In this document: in pieces, positions 1 through 10,369 of the stretch
Layout: every line of letters begins with the position of its first letter
Position numbering within the stretch: the stretch's first letter is position 1
Source of the DNA: Tretioscincus oriximinensis
Lineage: Eukaryota > Chordata > Lepidosauria > Squamata > Gymnophthalmidae
Assembly (NCBI GenBank): GCA_022410635.1
Contig: JAJVDF010000279.1
Coordinates: forward strand, 656,238-720,237
Direction of reading: 5' to 3'
DNA: 64,000 nt
Made by a program: the position numbers and the translations under genes
Notes under the pieces: generated by a model
The model's database searches: none
The model's input: only the letters and a program-made list of their open reading frames with translations
What the model was told of the DNA's origin: nothing

Positions 1-204
1 ACTGAGGAAATCAACAGCACCACCAGTTCAGGAGTGCACAAAACCAGACATGTTGATGTTTTTAATCATTTTCCTCTGAAAATAATTTCACAACAATGCC
101 AATCTCTAGTTCTAACTCTATACAGTTGCATAGCTGCAGATAGACAAATGTGGAAGAACAATTGGGCATGATTTCATCTTTGGGTAAATCCACACAAAAA
201 TGTG

Positions 205-435
205 CAGTGCAATTGCAGAGATACGACATCTGAACTCCTGAGATGGCCAGAGGTACAAGAAGGAGGAGCAGTAGAAGAAGGAAGTGTTTTTTATACCCTT
301 TTCTCAACCCAAAGGGAATCAAATTGGCTCCAAAGAACTGTGACTAATCCAAGGTCACCCAGCTGGCTTTTTTTGAAGAATTGACTTTCAAATAGGAGTC
401 TGACACTCTGTTATTACACCCGACTGGCTCACAGA
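205..435 (-). mobile_element. Degraded tRNA-derived SINE (family B)
   Basis: On the minus strand this shows the SINE-B order: a tRNA-like head near 420-430, then a body containing the complement of CTGTGACTAATCCAAGGTCA, then a tail complementary to TTTTTATACCCTTTTCTCAAC and a GAA/AGG-rich stretch at 240-285. The B-box region is damaged. The same body is better preserved at 5255-5510, 39128-39305 and 45412-45600. It is an old, non-autonomous copy. Confidence 0.55.
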
Positions 436-689
436 CTTACAGACCTATAAATGCCCTTTGGAAGTTAGGATTACCATAAAAACTAAGGTAGCAGAGGCTA
501 CTGGGTATGTAAACAGGGAACTTTATAAATTTGCAACATCTGCTGAAGTTTCCTCTTTTCCCACTCATTAAAGCTGCAGCAATCAACTTATCTGGCCCAT
601 TTTGCATAAGGAAGTATTTCCTATCATAAAAATGCCCTACAAATGCCTCATCTTCAAAAACAAGGAGAAAATGAGGTGCTCATTTTTTC
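436..689. other. Unassigned spacer
   Basis: No coding signature, repeat structure or RNA gene was recognised in this AT-rich stretch. Confidence 0.4.
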
Positions 690-930
690 TGCTTTCATTT
701 CAGGCTACAGTGTAAATCTACTAAAAAGCATTTGTGGNTCCTTCCACTGTTGGACAATGGTAAATCTCGTGAGACTTTGTGGCTAGCTGTAGAAGTTTAT
801 TGACGTTCGGCTCGCAAAGTATGCTGGGAATTATAGTAAAACAAGTACAGTAATGATTTATGGGAAATGTCATGCGCTGAGAACACAAGGAAATGTAATG
901 GGAAGCCAGAAAACAGAGTAGAATATTGAA
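690..930. repeat. Unclassified interspersed repeat U1, copy 1
   Basis: This stretch is colinear with 8535-8790. Shared landmarks, in order, are a CAGTGTAAATCTACTAAAA-like start, a CCTTCCA-TGG block, AATGGTAAATCTCGTGAGAC, a GAATTATAGTAA block, and CATGTCAT near the end. The two copies differ at many positions, so the family is old. I do not recognise it, and it carries no coding frame. Confidence 0.6.
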
Positions 931-1004
931 GTTGAGTGGGGATGCGATTGCAAATCGGTTATTCTGTATTTAGAATAAATTCCAGAATAAAACAACATGG
1001 GNAG

Positions 1005-1348
1005 GGAGGGGCACGAATAGCTCAGTCGCTAAGGAATCCGTCTCACATCTGGGAGATCGTGTTTCGAAGCCCTGTGTCGGAGGTAGGGATGGGTGAGCAC
1101 CTTCCACTAGCCTGTAGCTCTAGCCAACCCAGCTATTCGAAAGCATGAATTGCAAGAAATTGCAACTGACTGCAAGTAGATACATGGGAACCACCACAGC
1201 CTGGTGGGGAAGATAGAATGTCAGCCTTCGGGCAAAAATACCCTTGTTAGTCGCTTTGAGTCCTTTGAAAGGTGAGAAAAGTGGGGTATAAGAACCCAGT
1301 TCTTCTTGTTCTTGTTCTTCTAGTTCTTCTTTTTTCTTCTTCTTCTTA
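1005..1348 (+). mobile_element. tRNA-derived SINE (family A), near full length
   Basis: The head is tRNA-like: TAGCTCAGTCG at 1018-1028 fits an A box and TGTTTCGAAGCC at 1060-1071 fits a B box of an RNA polymerase III promoter. The body contains CCTGTAGCTCTAGCCAACCC and a repeated GCAAGAAATTGCAACTGACT block. It ends with CGCTTTGAGTCCTTTGAAAG, GGGGTATAAGAA and a TTC-rich microsatellite (1300-1348). This copy serves as the reference for the other family A copies. It encodes no protein and would depend on a LINE for movement; which LINE is not shown. Confidence 0.85.
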
Positions 1349-1849
1349 TGCGCACCGCTTCTGGGGCTGCAGCCAGCACTCCCATAATGGGTCCTTGCAG
1401 TGCTCCCNTTGTGGGTCTGTGGCTGTTCTCTGCAAATAGATTATAGACAAATAGGCCTCATTGTCTTCAGGTAAATGGATGTAGCATCTGCTCAGCAGAA
1501 AAGAAATCCATTTTACTGCTGCCGTTGTGATAGCATTATGATTTAAGAAATTTTGCCATGATAAAGTGCATTTGCTGTAAATACCTCCTTATAAATCAGA
1601 ATAGGCGAACTATTTTATGCTTGCTTATGCTGACCTACAGTATACCAGGAGTTCAGAAACAGATGGCTTCTCATATGCACACTTCACTTCAGGGTTTAGA
1701 GGACTCCTGGCTCATTCACTTGTCTCTTCAGTTTCCCTCACAGTCCAGATTATGATAACCGCACCTTCCATTTCACTATCAGCTACCTTAAGAACTCTGG
1801 CTGCTTTAAATGCCTCCCAATCTATTTTTGCTTCCTTACAATTGCAGGC

Positions 1850-2060
1850 ACATGGTGTTTTTGCGATGCAGGCGGAAAAAAGGTCCTTTGCCCTGGAATA
1901 TTCTTTCGCTTATGTTTTCCAAAATGTCCATGCCTGAAGCCACGGAGGGGAGAAGCCTTCCCCTGTGTAGTGATCCTTAACCGGACTACCAGGATACTGC
2001 GAGAAGGCACTAGCACAAGGCAATGCAGAATCACATACTGAGCATGCTCTGTAGTCACTT
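1850..2060. repeat. Unclassified repeat U2, copy 1 (uninterrupted)
   Basis: Matches the two halves at 2500-2570 and 2878-2985, and part of 31758-31845. Landmarks are a GCGGAAAAAAGG-type block, TGTCCATGCCTGAAGCCA, GAGAAGCCTTCC, then CTAGCACAAGGCAATGCAGA and ATCACATACTGAGCATGCTC. This copy lacks the SINE found in copy 2, so it shows the empty insertion site. The family is unknown to me. Confidence 0.65.
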
Positions 2061-2224
2061 CATGGATTTGCCACTGCTCTTAAACTGTGGTAAGTGCCTG
2101 GAGCAGTGGGGTTGATGGGATGCTATTGGGCAGCTCTTTCCTCTTTGAAATGGTTCTCCTTCCCCCCCNAAATCCCATGCCCACCACCAGATTAGCCCTA
2201 CCCACCCCCACATGCTCCACATAT

Positions 2225-2492
2225 TAAGAGGGGCACGGTGGTACAGAGGTCTTTCAATCAAGGTGCCCATTCTCAGAGCCCTGGGTTGCCATGGAGAGGG
2301 GACAGCCCCCCTATCGGCTTTAGTTTTAACCAACTCAGCTGTTCGAAAGCAAGTTCGAAAGCAAGCTGTTCGAAATCAACTGCATAATTGTAGTTAGATA
2401 AATGAGTACCACCACAACGTAGTGGGAAAGATAAAATTTAAACCTTCAGGGTGAGAAAAGAGGAGTATAAAATCCCAAATCTTCTTCTTCTT
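2225..2492 (+). mobile_element. tRNA-derived SINE (family A), diverged
   Basis: Begins GGGGCACGGTGGTACAGAGG and keeps the later family A landmarks: CAACTCAGCTGTTCGAAAGC, a GTAGATAAATGAGTACCACC block, GGTGAGAAAAGAGGAGTATA and a short CTT tail (about 2480-2491). The region corresponding to the B box reads CCCTGGGTTGCC, so the internal promoter is decayed. An older subfamily member than the copy at 1005. Confidence 0.65.
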
Positions 2493-2499
2493 AACGGAG

Positions 2500-2985
2500 C
2501 TTTTTTAATGCATCCGGAAAAAGATGCCCCTTTGCTGATGTTTTCTGAAATGGCCATGCCTGCCGTCATGGAAGAAGAAGAAGAACTGGGTTCTTATACC
2601 CCGCTTTTCTCACCTTCCAAAGGGACTCAAAGCGGCTTACAAGGATATATTTTTGCCCAAAGGCTTCCATTCTATCTTCCCCACCAGGCTCTGGTGGTTC
2701 CATGTATCTACTTGCAGTCAGTTGCAATTTCTTGTAATTCATGCTTTCAAATAGCTGGGTTGGCTAGAACTACAGGCTAGTGGAAGGTGCTCACCCCTCC
2801 CCACGTCCCACACAGGGCTTCGAAACCCGATCTCCCAGGCGAGAGATGAATTCCTAAGCGACTGAGCTATCCGTGCGAGAAGCCTTCCTGTTTGTACAGA
2901 TCCTTAACAGGATTACCAGGAAACCGGAAGAAGACGCTAGCACAAGGCAATGCAGAATCACATACTGAGCATGCTCTGTATTTAC
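2500..2985. repeat. Unclassified repeat U2, copy 2, split by a SINE
   Basis: The left part (2500-2570) and right part (2878-2985) together match the continuous copy at 1850-2060. The SINE at 2571-2877 sits between CATGCCTGCCGTCATGG and GAGAAGCCTTCC. This is a nested insertion, so U2 is older than this SINE. Confidence 0.65.
2571..2877 (-). mobile_element. tRNA-derived SINE (family A), full length, antisense
   Basis: Read on the minus strand it runs from a tRNA-like head (complement of GACTGAGCTATCCGTGC at the right end, B box as complement of GGCTTCGAAACCC) to a GAA tail on the left (2571-2586). Body landmarks match the copy at 1005. It is nested in repeat U2. The segment 2571-2968, including 90 bases beyond the SINE, recurs nearly unchanged at 31438-31845. 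Confidence 0.85.
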
Positions 2986-4020
2986 TTTCTGGTTAGTTGT
3001 CATGTCGGTTCCACGTGGATTTAAATGTTTTCTAATGGTTTGTTCGCAAAAGGATGGAGTACGAATTCGCGATTGGGTTATTTCGGAACTTAACACCATT
3101 GCAGTTTTTAACACGGCATGTGGAGGGGCCCAGACTGATCTAACAGGCCTTCTCTTAGGGAGAGGCAGGACGAACTTTCAAAATACACAGCAATTGCCAG
3201 ATACAAGATCGAAGACAACTCTCAGTTCAGCTTTCACAGTCTTTCATAGTCTTCCACAGTCTCTTGGTGGCCCCTTGTCTCTGTTCAAAAAGCAAAAAGC
3301 TGCCAAAATGATTTGCAGCCAACGCTGGATTTCAAAGACTACACAACAGGCTGCTACTGTGTATTGAATCGCTGCCCGAAAAGCATTTCGGCTTCCAAAT
3401 AGACTGTGCTATAAAAACAGCCTTAATGCCATGCATAAGTCACCCTTGAATTGCCTGGGTTGGGGAGGATTTGAAAGACAGGAGACAAAACTTCTGCTGA
3501 AAAGCTACAGGAAGAGCAGGAGATGCTCTTGGAGCAAATTAACTCCTATTCCAGGAAGAAAATCCTTTTGAGCCCATTGGTGCCGCTATACAGAAGCATG
3601 ATGAAAACAGCAAGCCCCAGTGGGGCAGACAACTTTAAATTCATCCTATGTCACACGGCTGAAATACAGCGCAGAACCATGCAAGTACTTGGAATATCAG
3701 TCACAGCTGGCCAAGGCAGAAGGCCCATGGAGAGAATAAAGCCTTTTATCCCATCTCTCTAATAATGAAAAGGCAAGCAAAAAAAAAATACCCCATTAAA
3801 CAGGCAGCACAGCTTTCAGCCAGCAAATGGAATGAGATCCCGAAGAGAAGACGGGACCCGCTTTCTCCTGAGCAGCAGCCCTGCGTTTTATTTTGAGTTG
3901 GGAGAATGCTGGATTTCCTCAAATTAACTTTTCAGAAACCTAGAATCTGATCACAAGAAAACTTTGGAGTTTAAATAGCTGAAAGCAGAAACTGTGGTTT
4001 GAGGGAGGAAGGGGTTCTTC
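2986..4020. other. Unassigned spacer
   Basis: No gene or known repeat was recognised. Short open frames here (for example 3002-3367 on the plus strand) lack any family motif or splice context that I can support. Confidence 0.4.
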
Positions 4021-4028
4021 TGTTAGAC

Positions 4029-4557
4029 CAGGGGTGGGCAATTATTTTTTCCATGGGGCCACATGAGAAACAGAAAATATTGTGGAGGGCCGACCAAAAG
4101 GCTGATCTCAATTCTGCATAATAGGCTGCAACTCTACCTGGCGTCATTCTCCCCACAGCCTTTCCCTAAAATCCTCCGGCCCTTCAGGGTTGAGAGGAGC
4201 GGCTGAACTGCCTGACAAGCGTCACTGGCGTCTCTACNGCGTCTTCTTCTTTTTTGCCCGCGAGGGCGCGGGAGCATGCTTCGTTCCTCCNTCTCCGCGC
4301 GCCAGGTAGCCGGCAGCAAGTTTACGCATGCGCAGCAGTCATCACCGGAAACGCTAGGAGGCCCTTGCGCTCCCGTCCCGACGACCGTCCCAACCATCGG
4401 GCTACAGTTCGTTATCTTGACTCGTTGGTTCCTTCTAATCAACGACAGATTGTAACTCTTTGGTTCCTACGGAGGCGCTTTTGTGGCAAGTACGCGGGCC
4501 GGTCAGAGTCAATCAAAGGGCCGTATGCGGCCGGGGGCCGTACAATGCCCAGGTCTG
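4029..4557. mobile_element. Complete non-autonomous hAT element with CpG-rich interior
   Basis: The left terminus CAGGGGTGGGCA and the right terminus TGCCCAGGTCTG form imperfect terminal inverted repeats (9 of 12). They are flanked by a perfect 8-bp direct repeat TGTTAGAC at 4021-4028 and 4558-4565, the hAT hallmark. The subterminal sequence CCATGGGGCCACATGAG and the mirrored GGGGGCCGTACAATGCCC are typical of CAGGGGTGGGCAA-type hAT families. There is no transposase frame. The interior (about 4190-4420) is dense in CpG, far above its surroundings, and includes ACGCATGCGCAG, which resembles an NRF-1 site. Confidence 0.85.
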
Positions 4558-4829
4558 TGTTAGACCCAAGTCTTTAGAACTCTCTGAGCTTCGCCTACTT
4601 CTGTCCTGGAGAAAGCAANGAAAGCTAAACGAGATAATTATGCTGGATTTCGTATCACAAGTCGGGGGCTTCCCAAGCATCCAAGAATGATATCACAGTG
4701 AATGATGTGTGCAGAGCCCAGTAGGGTGGCCTTTTGCAGCTGACAGGTGGTGATTTTGTGAGTGCCAATTTTTTCCAGGGTGCCAATTACCACCAGGACC
4801 ACCTGTACTGGCCTATGCCAGAGTCTTTG

Positions 4830-5020
4830 CAAGTCCTTATAACTGCCAATTTTTTTCTGTTTTGTTTCTTGTCAATTCTGTAAAAACTCCATTATAAAGA
4901 ACCCCTATATAACAAAATCCACAGTGTAAGTAACAAATTTGAATGTTTCATTATAACGAAATTTCATTATAACATCCACCCGACCCCTTGGCATTAGTTA
5001 TAATGTGGTTTCATCTGCAT
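4830..5020. mobile_element. Possible mariner/Tigger-like terminal fragment
   Basis: Contains ATTATAACGAAATTTC followed by a second TTATAAC block, then GTTATAATGTGGTTTCATCT near 5000-5020. Runs of TATAACGAAAT with a CAG-type end are common in pogo/Tigger-like termini. I cannot find a matching opposite end or TA duplications, so this is tentative. Confidence 0.3.
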
Positions 5021-5099
5021 CATCATCATCATTAGTATTAAAATTAAACAAAGTGTAACAAAAATATATGTAAANTCTTACAATCACACACAAAAACAA

Positions 5100-5215
5100 A
5101 ATGACACCATTTATTTATTTATACTTATACTCCAGCCTATACCCAAAGGTCTCAGCAAAACAATATCTGAAGGTGGAAAGAGGAACAGCCCTTCTTCAGC
5201 CAAAGAACAGGTATC
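5100..5215 (-). mobile_element. L2-type LINE 3' tail, antisense
   Basis: On the minus strand it reads into the L2 tail: the complement of ACCCAAAGGTCTCAG followed by (TAAA)n at 5108-5122. The neighbouring GAAGGTGGAAAGAGGAACAG matches the same position in the L2 copy at 52305. Only the 3' untranslated end remains. Confidence 0.55.
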
Positions 5216-5254
5216 TTCATATGCACAGGAATCCAAAACAAAATGCATCCCTCG

Positions 5255-5510
5255 TTTCCTCCCATCACCCTCCCCCTGCCATGCCCGAAGGTCTCAGGTC
5301 GGCCAACCATAGGGTGGTGCACAAAGCTTTTGTTGCTTTCTCCACAACAGACACCCTGTGCAGTAGGTGGGGCTGAGAGAATTCAAAGAACTGTGACTGG
5401 CCCAAGGTCACCCAGGTGGCTTCATGGAGGAGTGGGGAATCGAACTGGGAGACGACCAGATAAGAGTCCCACACTCTATCCACTACACCAAACTGGCTAT
5501 AGATGTTGCT
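5255..5510 (-). mobile_element. tRNA-derived SINE (family B) with L2-like tail
   Basis: Minus strand: a head with TGGTGTAGTGG (A box; its complement lies at 5480-5490) and a GTTCGATTCC-type B box (complement at 5436-5446). The body has the complement of ACTGTGACTGGCCCAAGGTC and of CTCCACAACAGACACCCTGT. The tail has the complement of CCGAAGGTCTCAGGTCGGCC, matching L2 tails in this window such as 14127-14160. This is the best preserved family B copy here. Confidence 0.75.
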
Positions 5511-5639
5511 GAAAAAAGGAAAAAAATATTTAATTACAAACATTTGAACTGATGTAAGTCCATGAGGATCATATGTTTTAGTCTTATATTTCTATCTTAG
5601 GAAATTCCAAAAACAATGAGCCTGTTCCACCTTTTGATC

Positions 5640-6000
5640 CAGGGTATGCATAAGAACCTAAGAGGAGCCCTGCTGAATGGGGCCGGAGCCCATCCAGTCC
5701 TGCCTTCTGTCTCACCCAGTGGCTCACCAATTGCACCTGGGCAGTCTGGAAAAGAAGAAGGCAAAATCTTCACCTGTTCTTGAGGCCCTGAAAATGGTAT
5801 TCAAGAATCCTGCCTGTGCTCCATCTCAGAGGCAGCATCAAGACATCCATCCTAGTAGCTATTTATACCCTTGGTGTCCATGAACTTGACTAATCCTGTC
5901 TTAAAGCTATCCAGGCTGCCATCTACCACCAAAGGCCGATGTCCCTCTGGGTGAAAAAATACTTTCCCTTGTCTGTCCTCACTCTTCTGCCTCCTCCATC
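5640..6000 (-). mobile_element. CR1 LINE 3' end, antisense
   Basis: Begins at its 3' end with AAGAACCTAAGAGGAGCCC, followed by the complement of the CR1 3' untranslated block (CCCATCCAGTCCTGCCTTCT, GGCAGCATCAAGACATCCAT). It ends with the last coding codons (complement of GGTGAAAAAATACTTTCC, which encodes GKYFF-like residues). Truncated at its 5' side. Confidence 0.8.
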
Positions 6001-7175
6001 AGCCATGTTCCCCTTTCACTTATATATTCATACATCATAAAATCAATAATACAATCATGCCAGTTATTAACTGTCTCCTGTTTCATTCCTCCACCCTCTC
6101 GCTGGAACNATATGAAGAACCCAAATCCCATTGTTATCATTATCATCTTTTTGGCCTGAGCTTCATTCTGGATTATATCCCACAATAAGGACCTATCGTG
6201 TGGTTGCTAGTGCAGAAATAGCATCTGAAAGGATGTCAGAGCAGCCAACAGGCAATATTAAAATATAATAAAAAATTTAATAAATAGAACACACTGGGAG
6301 GACAAAGCACAAGAATAAAGAACAGGTACCGCCTCCTTACCTTGTTTCTAAAGCTGCATTAATGGCTGTGTTACCTGGTCCTTACTGCATCAATGTCTGC
6401 TCCATGCAAATGTTTATACCTTTTCTTTAAACCCAAACTTTCTTTGCACTTTACAAGCTTTCCCTTGTTTCTTAAGAGGCAAAAAAACCTGGCCACTGGA
6501 GGATCTTGCACAGTCATTAATCTTTGCAGACAAAGACTTCATTACTGAATGAATATGATTAGCAAGGTTGGAGGCAAATCAGGTTTTTTGTGTGCTGCCC
6601 TGGCATCTTCCAGGATGGCTGCAAAAGCCCCCTCCCCTCTGCACCCCACCCCTCGGGTCCTGGTTTATTCATGGCTGTCAAGAGCTTAACTGTAATTTTA
6701 CAGCCAGCCTAGCTGAAATAATCATCAACTAAAGGTCTACAACAGCTTATAATTTGCCTTCCATGTGTTAGCTCTAAAGTGCTTGGATGTCAAAAACGAG
6801 TAAAGGCTTTTTTGCACTTTGACTGGGGAATAGACCAGCTGATTAGCATAAACAGAGTGTTCCCAGTTGGTAACTGCTTCACTGTTCCCCCTTCATTCCA
6901 AAAGAATTCTGAAACTTGTCTGCTTTCAAGCAATCCACAACCATTCCTGCACTCAGGAAATGTTCTGCAGAAAGTGCAGACCCTGTATTCTAGCTGCTAT
7001 ATGTTTTTCATATCTGATGACATGTTTTCACCCAATCATAGCNAGGGAGGGCAGCTAGGGATGCAGAACACAGAAACACTAGAATGCAGCCTTTGCATTT
7101 CCTGATCCTGGGCTGGAAGCAGGAATGGNTCTGCACAAGGAAATCTGACAGATAAGAAACAATCTCTCATAGCCA
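6001..7175. other. Unassigned spacer
   Basis: No gene or repeat with a recognisable signature was seen. It contains short low-complexity A/T runs near 6255-6290. Confidence 0.4.
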
Positions 7176-7179
7176 GTAG

Positions 7180-7350
7180 ATGGAAATTATTCTCCTAGAG
7201 GCCACANGAGGTGTGAATTCTTCTTCACTGGAAGTCTTCAGAAGCTGGACAGCCCTTTGTCTGGGATGGTTTAATGAATCCTGCATTGAGCAGGGGGTTG
7301 AACCCCATGACCCTAGAGGTCCCTTCCAACTCTATGATTCATTCTCTGAA
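7180..7350 (+). mobile_element. CR1 LINE 3' end (ATTC-tail type)
   Basis: The 3' block GGGATGGTTTAATGAATCCT, GAGCAGGGGGTTGAACCCC, then GGTCCCTTCCAACTCTATGA ends at a CTATGATTCATTC tail, the classical CR1 terminal octamer context. The upstream part (7200-7250) encodes a decayed EVFRSW-type C-terminus. The same subfamily is seen at 23868-24250 and 26470-27490. Confidence 0.75.
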
Positions 7351-7590
7351 GGTAAGTGCACAAAAAACCCAAAAAAAACCACATTTTACCACCATGTGAA
7401 AAAAGATCTTGCCAGGATCTTGTCTGTCCCAGAGAGGTTTTATTTTTGTATTAAAGCTTAGAACTATAAATTATAGTTTACGTTTAAGAAACAGTGCCCT
7501 AGGCATAATTTGAGATTATCAAATCTGCTCCAAACAAATAATTCTGGCAAGCTACTCAGATGTTGCAAAACATTCCTTTATCTTAGATGG
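7351..7590. other. Unassigned spacer
   Basis: Nothing recognised. Confidence 0.4.
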
Positions 7591-7712
7591 AAACCAATTG
7601 TTAAATGGCAGGTTGGTTCAGGTAGACCAGTTGTTAAATGGAACTTTGCTTCGGGTGAACCGGCTGTTAAATGACATTTAAGTTTGGGTGAACTGGATGT
7701 CAAAATGACACC
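7591..7712. repeat. 33-bp minisatellite, about four units
   Basis: Units begin near 7592, 7625, 7658 and 7691. They share the core ACC(A/G)G(T/C)TGTTAAATG(G/A)-A and the joining GGTTC-GGTGAAC. The spacing is a constant 33 bases but the sequence is diverged, so it is an old tandem array. Confidence 0.6.
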
Positions 7713-8439
7713 CGTCTCCTCCTGATGTCCAGTTGCTCTTCCGGGAACGCCATCACTTAAAATGGGATGTATAACTGCTGTGGTGCTATGTTACTTTAGA
7801 TTAGGCTCAAGCAGAAAACAATTGCTTAAAATGAAGTGCTAAAAGCAGGTAGTACGTACTTCCAATAACCACAAAATAATACCAACGAGCAGTAATTGCA
7901 ACTGATGTTTTTAGTACTTTCTGTTTCTGATTGCTCCTTAACCTAAAAATCTTTGCTGGGTAATAAAGAACTATAATGGCCATTAGACAGTCATGACCCG
8001 TTTCTGAATCTCCTTATTTAAAAATTAAAAAGATTGTTAGAGACCCGTTTTCATAATTGGTCAAGCAAACCCCTTGAGCTTCTGCAGGCCTTGTAAAAAA
8101 TATGAAAAATGGGAGGGAAAGTACAGCAGAAACAAATGAAAGAAATCTCTAGGTGCATGGAATACGCCCAACATGTTTCAAACATTTTCCTCAGGGGCAC
8201 TATAAAATGTGTTCCAAATTATGTTGCAGTGAGAAGCAGGGCTGCACAAGGAATCAGTGTGGGGTGTTTTAAGAGTCTCCCTGAGGGGGGTATTATTCAA
8301 AACATATTAAATCTAAAGATAATGATTCACCTACTAAGATGCCCCGTATATTCATCTATGCTCTGTTCCACAGAAGCTACAGACAACTTGACTGCTTACA
8401 TTTTGGATGCCCCCCCCCAGATGTTTTTACTGCGATGAT
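7713..8439. other. Unassigned spacer
   Basis: No supported gene. A run of nine C bases lies near 8410-8420. Confidence 0.4.
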
Positions 8440-8790
8440 ACCTACATCATGAAGAATACACGTGTTCATGGAAGTTCAGTGATCCACTCAGTAAAAATTC
8501 ACAATGCCCCAATTTTTTCATAGCTCCTTTATTCAGACTTCATTACAGACCACAGTATAAATCTGCTAAAATGCCTTCATGGGACCTTCCATAGTGGGAA
8601 AATGGTAGATATTGTGAGACTCCAAGGATAGATGTAAAAGTTAATTGACCCTCAGCTTTCAGAGAATGCTGGAAACTGTAGTAAGTCAAGTGCAACAGTG
8701 ACTTATGGAACATGTCATACGATGAGATACAAGGAAATGTACCAGGAATACTGCAGCTTTGAAGTAGTGATAGGCAACAGCATGGACTAT
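8440..8790. repeat. Unclassified interspersed repeat U1, copy 2
   Basis: Positions 8535-8790 match 690-930 in order and spacing (CAGTATAAATCTGCTAAAAT, CCTTCCATAGTGGGAAAATG, TTGTGAGACTCC, CATGTCATACGATGAGA). The part before 8535 may also belong to the element, but copy 1 is too diverged there to prove it. Confidence 0.55.
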
Positions 8791-8794
8791 TGAA

Positions 8795-8965
8795 AGTATG
8801 TAAGAAAATAAGAGGAGCCATACTGAATCAGGACNGAGGCCATCTAGTCCAGCCTTCTGTCTGATACATTGGCCCACCAATTGCACATGGGCAGCTTCAA
8901 CTATTCTCAACATCCTGCAAAAGGCATTTCAGGAATCCTACCTGTTGCTCCATCTCGGAGCTCCA
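8795..8965 (-). mobile_element. CR1 LINE 3' end, antisense
   Basis: Starts AAGAAAATAAGAGGAGCCAT and carries the complement of the 3' untranslated block, including CATCTAGTCCAGCCTTCTGT and CACCAATTGCACATGGGCAG. Truncated near 8965. Confidence 0.75.
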
Positions 8966-9182
8966 TTCTATTCCTTTCCTGACCAATTTATCCTCTCAAA
9001 ATCCCTAAGAAGTCAGTTGGGCTGTGGAAGAAAGGTCATGTCTGCTGCTGTGCAGGGGGAGCGGCCCATCTGGACCTTCTCACACAGGAATGGTTCCAAG
9101 TTGGGATGGTCCCACAACACTTAAAAAGGCTGCATGTTAGGACAATCTTTCTGGGAAAGGTCCCGTGCCACAATAGTANCAA

Positions 9183-9339
9183 TAAGGCCGGAGTCGAACA
9201 CCATCCACCAACACCATACTTTTAATCCACCTTCAGACTTGAAGAACTGACTAAACCAGGAAGAAAACACTTTTCCTAATTTAATCTCATTCTTCAGGAC
9301 TGAAACTGGATTAAAAATCTGTGTCAGAGTCCAGCCTTA
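9183..9339. mobile_element. Palindromic MITE (family H), copy 1
   Basis: The left end TAAGGCCGGAGTC and the right end GGACTC-type complement (GAGTCCAGCCTTA) are inverted repeats. Inside, TTTTAATCCACCTTCAG-CTTGAAGAACTGA is mirrored by TCATTCTTCAGGACTGAAAC-GGATTAAAAA, giving a hairpin about 155 bases long. The same structure recurs at 20559, 24255 and 59154. No coding frame. Confidence 0.7.
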
Positions 9340-10369
9340 AATTCCTGGCTCCAAAGACCCAAGGAGAATTTATCAGTATTCCAGCGTAGACCAACCTAGA
9401 CTGGTTACCCTGCATCTAATGTGGACTTGATGTGCTATCAGGGGCTAGGGCTTCTCTAGACATTTGAAGGGTGGAGCATGATCCAGATGAGGAGACCCCC
9501 TAATCAGGATCACTAGTAGATCTCCATATCACAGTTTACCACCCATGAGGTCTAACTTGCAACAGGAAGGTAAGTAGAAGGACCCAGTTCAGCTTTGTGT
9601 TCCATGTCCCAGTTCAGCTTTGTGTTATTTACGATGCCAAAATAGTCTCCAAGGGTGACTCCAAATGACGGGTATTGTTCTAGTCCAGTGCCTACAGTTC
9701 CATGTTATGAGAGGCAAGAGTAAGAAAGGTCCTGAATCATAACTATGAGAAACTACAGACAAATGCAATTTCTCTCTCTCCTGTCAAACAATTGAGTAAA
9801 TCGTAAATATTCTGGGAATGCTTTCAAAGTACAAGGGCAAAGGGCTCCCAGCTAGCAACTCTTCCATCTTCCTCCTGGCACTATCCCATGACCTCTAAGT
9901 GATCCTGGCTTTTGGTCTCTTTGCCCCTTGGGACTTTCATGGGCATCTCTGTAAAAAAGGACCCGCTGTTGCTCTTCTGAAATCAAGGAACCACTCAGCT
10001 CCTAGACGCTATTGAATTTACTCATCTAGTACAAAAAGTCCTATTATGAACCGTTCAGAACTGTGCAGTGGGTTCAAGTGCCTCCTTTGCCTTTAAGGCC
10101 ATCCTCTAGATTCCTCCCTAGACAGTGTGACCAAGAATTACAGATGCTGGGAGGAAGCAGATCAGAAAACATCTGGAGGCCCACAAGGTTGTCTGCCAAG
10201 CTGTTCAGTTAGTCTGACAGGTGCAGCGAATCACAGAACGAAGGAGAAAGTTGCACCTAGCAAATTCAAGAAGAAGGAAGTTCTTGCAGTAGCACCAGTG
10301 GTGGTAGTTTTCTGGAAGGAGCCCAAAAAACGTGGACATTTGGGATCCTCCTTGCACGTGAAAATTTTG
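9340..10369. other. Unassigned spacer
   Basis: The only structure is a 24-base direct duplication of CCCAGTTCAGCTTTGTGTT-type sequence at about 9582-9628. No gene was recognised. Confidence 0.4.

Noticed and set aside
1005..1085. Functional tRNA gene
   Set aside because: A and B boxes are present, but the sequence continues into a SINE body and recurs many times; the acceptor stem cannot be closed.
3002..3367. 121-codon frame as a host exon
   Set aside because: No recognisable domain, no convincing splice sites, and an overlap with the end of repeat U2.
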